Shown: positions 1-5,821 of the stretch, one piece after another
Numbering within the stretch: the first letter of the stretch is position 1
Layout: each line of letters begins with the position of its first letter
NCBI GenBank assembly: GCA_019348435.1
Contig: JAHWJM010000020.1
Coordinates: 1-14,890 of the forward strand
Source of the DNA: Actinomycetota bacterium
GTDB taxonomy: Bacteria; Actinomycetota; Thermoleophilia; Solirubrobacterales; Solirubrobacteraceae
Length of the DNA: 14,890 nucleotides
Direction of reading: 5' to 3'
Program-made: the position numbers and the translations under genes
The notes under the pieces: generated by a model
Databases searched by the model: none
Told to the model about the DNA's origin: nothing
What the model saw: only the letters and a program-made list of their open reading frames with translations

Positions 1-218
1 GAGCGTCACGCCTCCCCAGCCGCCGCTGTGTCGCGCACGCCGGTGTCGTCTGCCAGCTTGGCGCGGTCCCAGAGCGCGACGATGAAACCGGCTGCCTGGA
101 AGAACAGAATGTCGTCGCCGGGCGCTGCAGCCGTCTTCCAGCCGAGCGCCTCGTAGAACCTGCGGGCTCGCGCGAGGTCCTGGACGCCGAGCGTGATGAG
201 GCTGACACGTTGCTCCAT
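1..218 (-). pseudogene. VOC/glyoxalase-fold protein, frameshifted and cut by the window edge
   Basis: The ATG at 218 opens a frame reading MEQRVSLITLGVQDLARARR and then a RFYEALGW segment. This is the typical first beta-alpha unit of the vicinal oxygen chelate (glyoxalase/bleomycin-resistance) fold. The frame stops at 6-8 after only 70 residues, against roughly 120-140 for a single-domain member. In the frame shifted by one base, positions about 1-21 encode GWGGVTL, which fits the Gly-Gly-Val-Thr-Leu stretch expected next in this family. One base therefore appears to be missing (or two added) near positions 20-35, and the gene would continue beyond the window. A longer in-frame start at 386 adds 56 residues unlike the family and overlaps pyrE, so I reject it. 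The gene is divergent from pyrE. Substrate and enzymatic activity are unknown; many such proteins are uncharacterised. Sequencing error or real decay cannot be separated here. Confidence 0.7.
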
Positions 219-360
219 CCGCGGATCGTCGCAGCCACGGACACGCTGGCGTCCAACGTCCGGCGCGATGAGAGGTCGCCCCGGCAGTTCGACGCCCATC
301 GCTGGTCTCGGGAGCCGCTTCGAGCTCTCGCCGCCGGTAGCCGCAACCCGACCGTCGCCG

Positions 361-366
361 TAGGCT
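361..366 (+). promoter_or_regulatory. -10 element of pyrE, leaderless type
   Basis: TAGGCT fits the actinobacterial TANNNT -10 pattern and is followed by exactly seven bases and then the GTG at 374. Transcription would start at or next to the start codon, and no Shine-Dalgarno sequence is present. No convincing -35 box is visible. Confidence 0.5.
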
Positions 367-373
367 GGGGATC

Positions 374-918
374 GTGAGTGCGTCATCGACGACCCGCGCG
401 GGGCTGGCGCGCCGGATCTATGACCGGACTCATCTCGCCGGCGAGTTCCGGCTGAGATCCGGCGTCGTCAGCAGCGAGTACTTCGACAAGTACTTGTTCG
501 AGTCTGATCCCGCGTTGTTGAGAGAGGTCGCCGAGGCGCTCGTCGACGTGCTTCCAGATGGCATCGAGGCGGTGGCGGGCCTGGAACTCGGTGGTGTACC
601 GCTGGCCACCGTCGTCTCCCAGCTGAGCGGGCTTCCGGCGCTCTTTGTGCGCAAGACGCCCAAGGAGTACGGAACATGTCGCCTCGCTGAAGGCGGGGAG
701 GTGGCGGGTCGGCGACTGGCCGTCATCGAGGACGTCGTGAGCTCCGGGGGCCAGCTCATCGCGTCCTGCGCCGCGTTGCGCGAGCGCGGAGGCGACGTTG
801 CCGCAGTCATGTGCGTCATCGACCGAGAGACGGCGGAGCGGAGAACCTCGCCGCCGAAGGACTGCAACTGCGGTCGGTATTGACGATGAGCCAGCTGCGC
901 CAGGCAGCCGGCGCCTGA
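374..918 (+). CDS. pyrE: Orotate phosphoribosyltransferase, with a frameshift near the 3' end
   Basis: PyrE joins orotate to PRPP to form OMP in de novo pyrimidine synthesis, in the cytoplasm. Residues 11-45 (LARRIYDRTHLAGEFRLRSG then SSEYFDKY) are the typical start of the family. Residues 93-100 (RKTPKEYG) form the catalytic Arg/Lys loop region, and VIEDVVSSGG at 117-126 is the PRPP-binding signature. The uninterrupted frame ends at 883 with a C-terminus unlike the family. Inserting one base near 829/830 gives DRE-x-GGAENLAAEGLQLRS, then LTMSQLRQAAGA and a stop at 916-918, which is the normal PyrE ending. The restored protein is about 181 residues, a normal length. I chose GTG 374 because it sits seven bases after a -10 element and gives a family-like N-terminus. 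As it reads, the protein would lose its last strand and helix and end in about 18 unrelated residues. The frameshift is either a sequencing or assembly error or a recent mutation. Confidence 0.9.
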
Positions 919-943
919 GGCACCAACCGCCGCATTCTCCAAA

Positions 944-959
944 GCACGCGGCGCGGTGC
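944..959 (-). terminator. Candidate terminator after the M23 peptidase gene
   Basis: GCACGC pairs with GCG-G-TGC (one bulged G) to make a short GC hairpin just beyond the stop codon of the minus-strand peptidase gene. On that strand it is followed by TTT. It lies between two convergent genes, so it may serve both. The stem is short, so confidence is limited. Confidence 0.4.
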
Positions 960-961
960 GC

Positions 962-1777
962 TCACCTCGCCGCGTCGGCCGCCCGCGGTCCGACCACCAT
1001 GTCGGGCGAGTGAGCGACGCCACGCAGCGCGCGGCGGCGGGCGGCGACGACCCCGCCGCCGAGCGGCAGCCCGAGCACGACGAGCGCGAGCCCCAGCCAC
1101 ACCGGCAACGGCAGCCGGTCGGAGACCGCGTGCGGTAACGGCATGGCCGCAGGCGCCGCACGCGGCGCCACCGGGAGCGCAAGCGGCGCGCGTGCACGCA
1201 CGGGCGCGGGAGCGGCCCCCAGGGGGCGCCCGCCGGGTGCGGGGCCGGGCGGGGGCGCCCGCCGCAGGACCGGCACCGGCGCGATCGGGCCACCGGGGCC
1301 ACCCGCGAACAACTCGACCGGATCGCGGTACTCCCCGGTCGCAGCGACGCGCGCGCCGAGGTGCACATGCGGCGCCGGCCGCGCCTCACCCGACCGGCCG
1401 ATCCGGCCGCCCGGCATGACGACCTGCCCGCGCTCGACCGCCACGCTGCCGAGGTGCTGGTACGTCGCGACGAGCGATCCGCAGCGCATGCTGACGGTCC
1501 GCCCGCCGCCCGGCACGCGGCCGGCAAAGCTCACGCGGCCGCCACATGCGGCGCGCACCCGCGAGCCGGGCGCGGCAGCGAGATCCACGCCCCGATGCTG
1601 GCCTGCCGCATAACGATCCGCGCCGACCGAGAAGGGTCGGACCACCGGGCCGTCGACCGGCCGGATCCACTCGCGCGCGATCGCCGCGGTCGTCATGGCC
1701 GCGAAGCTCGCCAGTAGCACGGGGACGGCGATGATGAACAGCCAGCGCACGCTCGCGACGCTACGCCGCAGCAGCAC
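962..1777 (-). CDS. M23 family metallopeptidase with N- and C-terminal membrane segments
   Basis: Probable murein endopeptidase of the lysostaphin/LytM type, which would cut peptide cross-links in peptidoglycan outside the membrane. Residues 10-33 form a hydrophobic signal or anchor. The catalytic domain spans about 40-165. HRGVD (H61, D65) and HVH (H137, H139) supply the expected zinc ligands and catalytic histidine, and YQH (H108) is the other conserved histidine. A Pro/Ala/Gly-rich linker (about 166-220) leads to a second hydrophobic stretch at about 222-244, followed by Arg-Arg-Arg and a short tail. This suggests a domain held on the outside by both ends. The start is a GTG without a clear ribosome site, so the exact N-terminus is uncertain. 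The gene lies 95 bases downstream of the nitroreductase gene on the same strand. The M23 assignment is firm; the bond cleaved and the cellular role are inferred. Confidence 0.88.
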   Translation of the reverse strand: MLLRRSVASVRWLFIIAVPVLLASFAAMTTAAIAREWIRPVDGPVVRPFSVGADRYAAGQHRGVDLAAAPGSRVRAACGGRVSFAGRVPGGGRTVSMRCGSLVATYQHLGSVAVERGQVVMPGGRIGRSGEARPAPHVHLGARVAATGEYRDPVELFAGGPGGPIAPVPVLRRAPPPGPAPGGRPLGAAPAPVRARAPLALPVAPRAAPAAMPLPHAVSDRLPLPVWLGLALVVLGLPLGGGVVAARRRALRGVAHSPDMVVGPRAADAAR

Positions 1778-1872
1778 CGACGCGACTGGTTGCGCGTGTG
1801 TTCATGCAAAGCAGCGCGTGTCTGTTGACAGCACGCGGTGCCTGCGCAACGCGGGCCGCGCCAACCCGGCGG

Positions 1873-2388
1873 CTAGATCTCCGTGACGATCTCCTCGTAC
1901 GGACGGCGGTTCGCGCGCCGCACCCACTCCTCGGCCGGCAGCGACTGCGGATCACGGCGCGGCTTCGACGGATAGCCGAACGTCAGCACGGTCGCCACCT
2001 GCTCGTCCTCCCCATGCTCGAGCGCCTCGCGCAGCCGGGCGGCCTCGGCGATCCCGTTCGGGCAGGAGCCGATCCCGTCGTTGGATGCCGCGAGCATCAT
2101 GTTCTGCGCCGCGCGGCCGGCATCGAACGCGGTCGGGCCCTTCGGGCCGACGACGATCGCCACCACGAGCGCCGAGCCGCGCACGTTGTCGGCGGCGTAG
2201 ACACAGGAGGCCACCGCCTCGCGGACGCTCTCGTCGCGCACGACCACGAAGCGCCGCGCCTGGCGGTTCTTCGATGATCCCGCAAGACGCCCGGCCTCGA
2301 GAATCCGCCGCTCGGCCGCCGGCTCGATCGCGCGCGGCGCGTAGTCGCGCACCTCGCGCTTGCTCACGACGGCCAGGTAGACGTCCAC
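1873..2388 (-). CDS. Nitroreductase family protein
   Basis: FMN-dependent nitroreductase-fold protein of about 171 residues, normal for a short family member. The start reads VDVYLAVVSKREVRDYAPRA, matching the family's opening helix and its S-R-R-x-V-R-x-F/Y motif. RLAGSSKNRQARRFVVV is the usual FMN-contacting segment, although the common Gln-Pro-Trp is Gln-Ala-Arg here. AAQNMMLAASNDGIGSCPN is the second conserved segment, and TFGYPSKPRRDP near the C-terminus matches the family's usual tail. I chose GTG 2388 over the upstream ATG at 2424. The extra 12 residues are not family-like, and a TAGTCT -10 element sits seven bases before the GTG, which implies a leaderless message. Members reduce nitro groups, quinones or flavins with NAD(P)H, and the substrate cannot be told from sequence. 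It follows rsmI at an 86-base distance with its own promoter. Confidence 0.85.
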   Translation of the reverse strand: MDVYLAVVSKREVRDYAPRAIEPAAERRILEAGRLAGSSKNRQARRFVVVRDESVREAVASCVYAADNVRGSALVVAIVVGPKGPTAFDAGRAAQNMMLAASNDGIGSCPNGIAEAARLREALEHGEDEQVATVLTFGYPSKPRRDPQSLPAEEWVRRANRRPYEEIVTEI

Positions 2389-2395
2389 CCCCCGT

Positions 2396-2401
2396 AGACT
2401 A
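2396..2401 (-). promoter_or_regulatory. -10 element of the nitroreductase gene, leaderless type
   Basis: On the minus strand TAGTCT is followed by ACGGGGG and then GTG at 2388, the same 7-base spacing as at pyrE. The run of G could act as a weak ribosome site, but it touches the start codon, so leaderless initiation is more likely. Confidence 0.5.
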
Positions 2402-2453
2402 CGGCGCGCGCTCGCCGACCGCATCAGGCGGCAGCGCTGTCGTCACTCCACGA

Positions 2454-2473
2454 CCGGCACGAGCGACTGCCGG
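2454..2473 (-). terminator. Candidate terminator after rsmI
   Basis: CCGGCA and TGCCGG form a perfect 6-bp stem around an 8-base loop, starting one base after the rsmI stop codon. No T-run follows on the minus strand (it continues TCGTGG), so this is only a possible terminator. Confidence 0.35.
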
Positions 2474-2474
2474 A

Positions 2475-3302
2475 TCATGCCGGCTCGTCCTGCGTCAGGG
2501 CGCGGTACAGGGCGTTGGCCTTCACCCCCGTCAGCGACGCGACGACGGTGCTCGCCGCACGCGGCTTCGCGCCGGCCTCGACGAGCTTGCGCAGCGCAGC
2601 CAGTGCCGGCGCGAGCTCCGGCTCGCTGAGCGTGGCCCCGCCGATCACGAGCACGACCTCGCCACGCGGCGGCTCGGCCGCGTAGCGCTCGGCGAGCTCA
2701 CCAGCGCTGCCCCGCACGATCTCCTCGTGGAGCTTCGTCAGCTCGCGGCACACGACGACCGGGCGCTGCGGGTCGGCCGACGCGAGCACCGCGAGCGAGG
2801 CTGCGACGCGGTTGGGCGACTCGAAGGCGACGATCGTCTCCGGCGCGCGCAGCAGCGTCCCGAGCTCGCTGCGCTTGCGCGGCAGGTAGCCGACGAAGCG
2901 CCAGGTGTCCGACGGCAGCGCGCTCGCCACCAGGGCAGACACCGCGGCGCTGGGACCCGGCAGCACCTCGACGGCGAGCCCGGCCGCGACGCACGCCCGG
3001 ACGAGCACGAAGCCCGGATCGCTCACCAGGGGAGTGCCCGCATCCGAGACGAGCGCGACGACGTCGCCCTGCTGCATCCGCGCGACGAGCTGCGTCGCGC
3101 GCGGGAGCTCGTTGTGCTCGTGGTAGCTGACGAGCTTCGCCGACACGCCGTAGCGCTCGAGCAGGACGCGCGTGCGGCGCGTGTCCTCGCAGGCGACGAC
3201 GTCGGCCTCGCGCAGCGCGCTCAGGACGCGCAGCGTGACGTCCTCGAGGTTGCCGATCGGCGTCGGACAGACGATCAGGCGCCCGCAGGCGGTCGTGCTC
3301 AT
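2475..3302 (-). CDS. rsmI: 16S rRNA (cytidine(1402)-2'-O)-methyltransferase RsmI
   Basis: RsmI methylates the 2'-hydroxyl of C1402 in the decoding centre of 16S rRNA, using S-adenosylmethionine. The 275 residues match the usual length. Conserved blocks appear in order: PTPIGNLEDVTLR (13-25), ACEDTRRT (37-44), SYHEHNE (59-65), LVSDAGTPLVSDPG (84-97), LPGPSA (114-119), FVGYLPRK (136-143) and FESPNRV (160-166). A CRELTKLHEE segment and then RGEVVLVIGG complete the tetrapyrrole-methylase-like fold. The C-terminal 50 residues form the small helical extension typical of RsmI. It lies 30 bases after the ROK kinase gene on the same strand, so the two are probably cotranscribed. No Shine-Dalgarno sequence is seen before the ATG. 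A weak TGTGAT lies six bases ahead of it. Confidence 0.95.
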   Translation of the reverse strand: MSTTACGRLIVCPTPIGNLEDVTLRVLSALREADVVACEDTRRTRVLLERYGVSAKLVSYHEHNELPRATQLVARMQQGDVVALVSDAGTPLVSDPGFVLVRACVAAGLAVEVLPGPSAAVSALVASALPSDTWRFVGYLPRKRSELGTLLRAPETIVAFESPNRVAASLAVLASADPQRPVVVCRELTKLHEEIVRGSAGELAERYAAEPPRGEVVLVIGGATLSEPELAPALAALRKLVEAGAKPRAASTVVASLTGVKANALYRALTQDEPA

Positions 3303-3332
3303 GACCAGATCACAGCACGTCGGCCGGCTCGG

Positions 3333-4307
3333 CTATACGCGGGTGCCGAGCCCGTCCAACGCGAGCGCGGCGGCGCCGAGCATGCCGGACTCCGCGCCGA
3401 AGCGCGCGGGCACGATCCGCACGTGCTCCCGCGAGGGCGACAGGGCGCGCTCGGCGACGACCGCCCGCGCCGGCTCGAGCAGCAGCTCGCCGGCGGCGAT
3501 CACGCCGCCGCCGATGACGACGACGTCCGGGTTGAGCATGTTCACGAGGTTCGCCACGCCGACCCCGAGCCAGCGCCCGATCGCCGCCAGCGCCTCGATC
3601 GCGGCCTCGTCGCCGTCGTGCGCGAGGTCCGTCACGAGCGGCCCGGAGATCTCGCGCCCCGCGCCGAGCGCGCGGCCGAGCTCGGAGTCCGGGCGCTCCT
3701 CGGCGAGGCGCCGCGCCTCGCGCGCCAGCGCCGTGCCCGAGCACACCGACTCCAGGCAACCGCGGTTGGGACAGTTGCCGTTGCAGGGTGGGCCGTCGGC
3801 CTGGACGACCATGTGGCCGAGCTCGGCGCCCGCGCCCTGGCTGCCGCGTTGCAGCGCGCCGCCGACGACGAGCCCGCCGCCGATGCCGGTGCCGATCGTC
3901 AGCAGCGCGGCGTCGCCCGCCCCGCGCGCTGCGCCGAAGCGCCACTCGGCGAGCATCGCGGCGTTCGCGTCATTGTCGACGAAGACCGGCAGCCCGATGC
4001 GCTCGGCGATGAGGTCGCCAAACGGCACGCCCGCGAGCGGCAGGTGCGTCGACATCACCGCGATGCCGCGCGCGCTGTCGATCAGGCACGGGATCCCGAT
4101 GCCGACGGCGTCCACGCTGCCCGACGCGCCCTCGGTGGCATCGCGCACCTCGGCGACGGCCGAGACAACGCGGTCGAGCACCGCGTTGTGGTCGGCGCCA
4201 CGCGCCGGCCGCGTGGCACGGTGGTGCACGTTCAACGCCGGATCCACCGCGCCGGCCAGAAGCTTCGTGCCACCGAGGTCGACCCCGATCACACAGCCGG
4301 TCGCCAC
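3333..4307 (-). CDS. ROK family sugar kinase, probable glucokinase
   Basis: ATP-dependent cytoplasmic sugar kinase of the ROK (repressor, ORF, kinase) family; at 324 residues it is a full-length kinase form without a DNA-binding head. GVDLGGTK (8-15) is the phosphate-binding loop. VDNDANAA (110-117) carries the likely catalytic base D113, and GTGIGGG (139-145) is the second ATP loop. The zinc site reads H165, then C175, C179 and C184 within CNGNCPNRGCLE. This spacing (C-x3-C-x4-C) differs from the textbook C-x-C-x4-C. A C-terminal VVIGGGV segment binds adenosine. Glucokinase is the commonest activity for actinobacterial relatives, but other hexoses or N-acetyl sugars are possible, so I give no symbol. 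The GTG start is eight bases after TATGGT on the minus strand and 23 bases from the divergent LCP gene. It probably heads an operon with rsmI. Confidence 0.9.
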   Translation of the reverse strand: MATGCVIGVDLGGTKLLAGAVDPALNVHHRATRPARGADHNAVLDRVVSAVAEVRDATEGASGSVDAVGIGIPCLIDSARGIAVMSTHLPLAGVPFGDLIAERIGLPVFVDNDANAAMLAEWRFGAARGAGDAALLTIGTGIGGGLVVGGALQRGSQGAGAELGHMVVQADGPPCNGNCPNRGCLESVCSGTALAREARRLAEERPDSELGRALGAGREISGPLVTDLAHDGDEAAIEALAAIGRWLGVGVANLVNMLNPDVVVIGGGVIAAGELLLEPARAVVAERALSPSREHVRIVPARFGAESGMLGAAALALDGLGTRV

Positions 4308-4315
4308 GATGGGCC

Positions 4316-4323
4316 ACCATACA
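4316..4323. promoter_or_regulatory. Overlapping divergent -10 elements of the ROK kinase and LCP genes
   Basis: On the minus strand TATGGT (4321 to 4316) precedes the kinase GTG by eight bases. On the plus strand the poorer CATACA (4318-4323) precedes the LCP ATG by seven bases. Only 23 bases separate the two start codons, so both messages must be leaderless or nearly so, and the two promoters must share this spot. The plus-strand element is the weaker call. Confidence 0.4.
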
Positions 4324-4330
4324 GGGCTTC

Positions 4331-5422
4331 ATGCCGCCGCCTGACAAGCCCGACTACCGCGTCTATCGCTCGCGCAAGCCGCTGATTCGCAAGCGCGGAG
4401 GCGACGAGCGCGACGAGCTCGCGCGCCTGCGCGGCACCGCGCAAACGCCTGCCGAGCGCGACGGCAAGCGCGGCCGGGCGCTCATCCCGCAACCCCCCGC
4501 CGCCCCGCGGCGGCGGCGTGTGAGCAGCGGGCGCGTCATCCGCTGGGCGCTGCTCGCAGTCGCCGGCTGGGTCGCGATCTCGGCGCTCGTCTTCCTCGTC
4601 AGCGCGCAGATCCAGCAGGGCAAGGTCTCCGAGGCCAACCACCTGCTCGGCGCCGCCGGCTACCCGGCCTGGTCGCCGAACAACATCCTCGTGCTGGGCT
4701 CCGACGTCCGCCGGCCCGACAACGCCGAGCCCGGCGCGCGCACGACCGGCAACGGGCGCTCTGACTCGATCCTGCTCGTGCGCATCGGCGGCGGCGCCAA
4801 CAGCCGCCTGGGGATCGCGCGCGACACCGTCGTCGACATCCCCGGCGCGGGCCGCCAGAAGATCAACACGGCCTACTCGATCGGCGGCGCGGCGCTCGCG
4901 GTGCAGACGATCGAGCAGTACACGGGGATCGACATCAACCACGTCATGATCGTGAGCTTCGAGGACTTCCCGGCCCTCATCGACGCGATGGGGGGCATCA
5001 CGTACCGCGGCGGCTGCGTCGTCTCACGGATCAACGGCGGCTTCAGGAACGGCGGCTACACCCTGCGCCTGCCGGCGGGCAGGTCGCACATCGACGGAGA
5101 CCAGGCCCTGGCCCTCGCCCGCACCCGCAAGAACGAGTGCGCGAAGAACGAGGACGACCTGACGCGGGCGCGGCGCCAGCAGAAGATCGTCGGCGCGATG
5201 AAGCGCCGGCTGCTGTCGCCGACGGCCTTCGGACGGCTGCCGCTGATCTCCTGGAACGTGCCCAAGGCGCTGCGCTCGGACATGAGCGGCCCGACGCTGC
5301 TGGGCCTCTTCAGCGCCCTCTCCGTCGCCGGCACGCCGGAGAGCGAGCTCCTCGGCACGGTTTCGGGGCAGGTCCCCGAAGCCGTCAAGCAGGCGAAGGT
5401 GCGGCGCTTCCTCGCGGGGTGA
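4331..5422 (+). CDS. LytR-CpsA-Psr (LCP) family cell-wall glycopolymer ligase
   Basis: LCP proteins move lipid-linked glycopolymers onto peptidoglycan (or arabinogalactan in mycolata) on the outer face of the membrane. The 363 residues contain a basic cytoplasmic tail of about 68 residues, one membrane helix (about 70-91) and the extracellular LCP domain (about 115-310). Conserved residues are visible: NNILVLGSD (D125), GRSDSILLVRI (R143, D145), GIARDTVVDIPG (R164, D165), KINTAYSIGG, a TGIDINHVMIVSFEDFPALI segment and LARTRK. The domain ends with the usual DLTRARRQQKIV helix. The ATG at 4331 gives a sensible topology. There is no strong ribosome site; AGGG at 4323-4326 is four bases away. The gene is divergent from the ROK kinase and convergent with the FmdB-like gene, their stop codons only three bases apart. 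The polymer transferred cannot be inferred. Confidence 0.92.
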   Translation: MPPPDKPDYRVYRSRKPLIRKRGGDERDELARLRGTAQTPAERDGKRGRALIPQPPAAPRRRRVSSGRVIRWALLAVAGWVAISALVFLVSAQIQQGKVSEANHLLGAAGYPAWSPNNILVLGSDVRRPDNAEPGARTTGNGRSDSILLVRIGGGANSRLGIARDTVVDIPGAGRQKINTAYSIGGAALAVQTIEQYTGIDINHVMIVSFEDFPALIDAMGGITYRGGCVVSRINGGFRNGGYTLRLPAGRSHIDGDQALALARTRKNECAKNEDDLTRARRQQKIVGAMKRRLLSPTAFGRLPLISWNVPKALRSDMSGPTLLGLFSALSVAGTPESELLGTVSGQVPEAVKQAKVRRFLAG

Positions 5423-5425
5423 GGC

Positions 5426-5791
5426 TCAGCTCGTGCGGGGCTTCGCGCTCGGCGCGCTCGACGACGAGGAGTCCGAAGCCGAGGAGGACGACGAGGAGGA
5501 CGGCGCCTCGGCCTTCGAGGAGGAGTCGCTCTTCTTGTCGCCCTTGGCGTCGCCCGAGGACGAGTCGTCCTTCTTCTGCGCGGACTCGGCGGCGTCCTTC
5601 TCGCGAGCGCGCTTCTTCGTGCCGTAGTCGGTGTTGTAGAAGCCCTTGCCCTTGAAGTGCACGGCGATCGGGTGGAACACGCGCGTGACGGGCAGGCCGG
5701 TCTCGGGATCGCACTCCAGCGGGGGGTCGACCATCTTCTGCATGATCTCGAACGTCGTGCCGTCCTGGCGTTTGTACTCGTAGAAGGGCAC
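5426..5791 (-). CDS. FmdB-family-like protein with degenerate zinc ribbon and Ser-rich tail
   Basis: The protein starts VPFYEYKRQDGTTFEIMQKM and continues DPETGLPVTRVFHP and then HFKGKGFYNTDYG, which is the layout of FmdB-type zinc ribbon proteins (P-x-Y-E-Y at the start, F-K-G-x-G-F-Y at the end). Three of the four zinc-binding cysteines are absent; only one Cys remains, just before DPETG. The metal site is therefore probably lost. From my memory, this Cys-poor form occurs in other actinobacteria. Residues from about 62 onward are a charged, Ser/Lys/Asp-rich tail that looks disordered, including runs of seven and five serines. I chose GTG 5791 over ATG 5812 because it gives the family-like N-terminus. 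A GATAAT element lies nine bases upstream, which leaves little or no leader. The product is often labelled a transcriptional regulator, but evidence for that role is thin. Confidence 0.75.
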   Translation of the reverse strand: MPFYEYKRQDGTTFEIMQKMVDPPLECDPETGLPVTRVFHPIAVHFKGKGFYNTDYGTKKRAREKDAAESAQKKDDSSSGDAKGDKKSDSSSKAEAPSSSSSSSASDSSSSSAPSAKPRTS

Positions 5792-5800
5792 CGGCGACCC

Positions 5801-5812
5801 ATTATCTAGCAT
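5801..5812. promoter_or_regulatory. Overlapping divergent -10 elements of the FmdB-like gene and glyS
   Basis: ATTATCTAGCAT is an AT-rich island in otherwise GC-rich sequence. On the minus strand it reads TAGATAAT, whose GATAAT is nine bases before the GTG at 5791. On the plus strand TAGCAT (5807-5812) is nine bases before the ATG at 5822. Both messages would have leaders of only a few bases or none. The two -10 elements abut, so polymerase binding at one should exclude the other. Confidence 0.55.
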
Positions 5813-5821
5813 GGCCCCCCG

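Noticed and set aside
1222..1264. Direct repeat of the 14-base string GGGGGCGCCCGCCG at 1222 and 1251.
   Set aside because: It encodes the Pro/Gly/Ala-rich linker of the M23 peptidase; low-complexity coding sequence explains it.
1790..1830. Two similar strings (GCGCGTGTGTT and GCGCGTGTCTGTT) and a plus-strand TTGACA in the gap before the M23 gene.
   Set aside because: The TTGACA has no -10 element at 16-18 bases and no plus-strand gene follows. The repeat is short and imperfect.
4497..4516. Perfect 8-bp GC hairpin (CCGCCGCC/GGCGGCGG) inside the LCP gene.
   Set aside because: It falls on Pro-Ala-Ala-Pro-Arg-Arg codons of the cytoplasmic tail and is readily explained by codon choice; I see no sign of a regulatory role.
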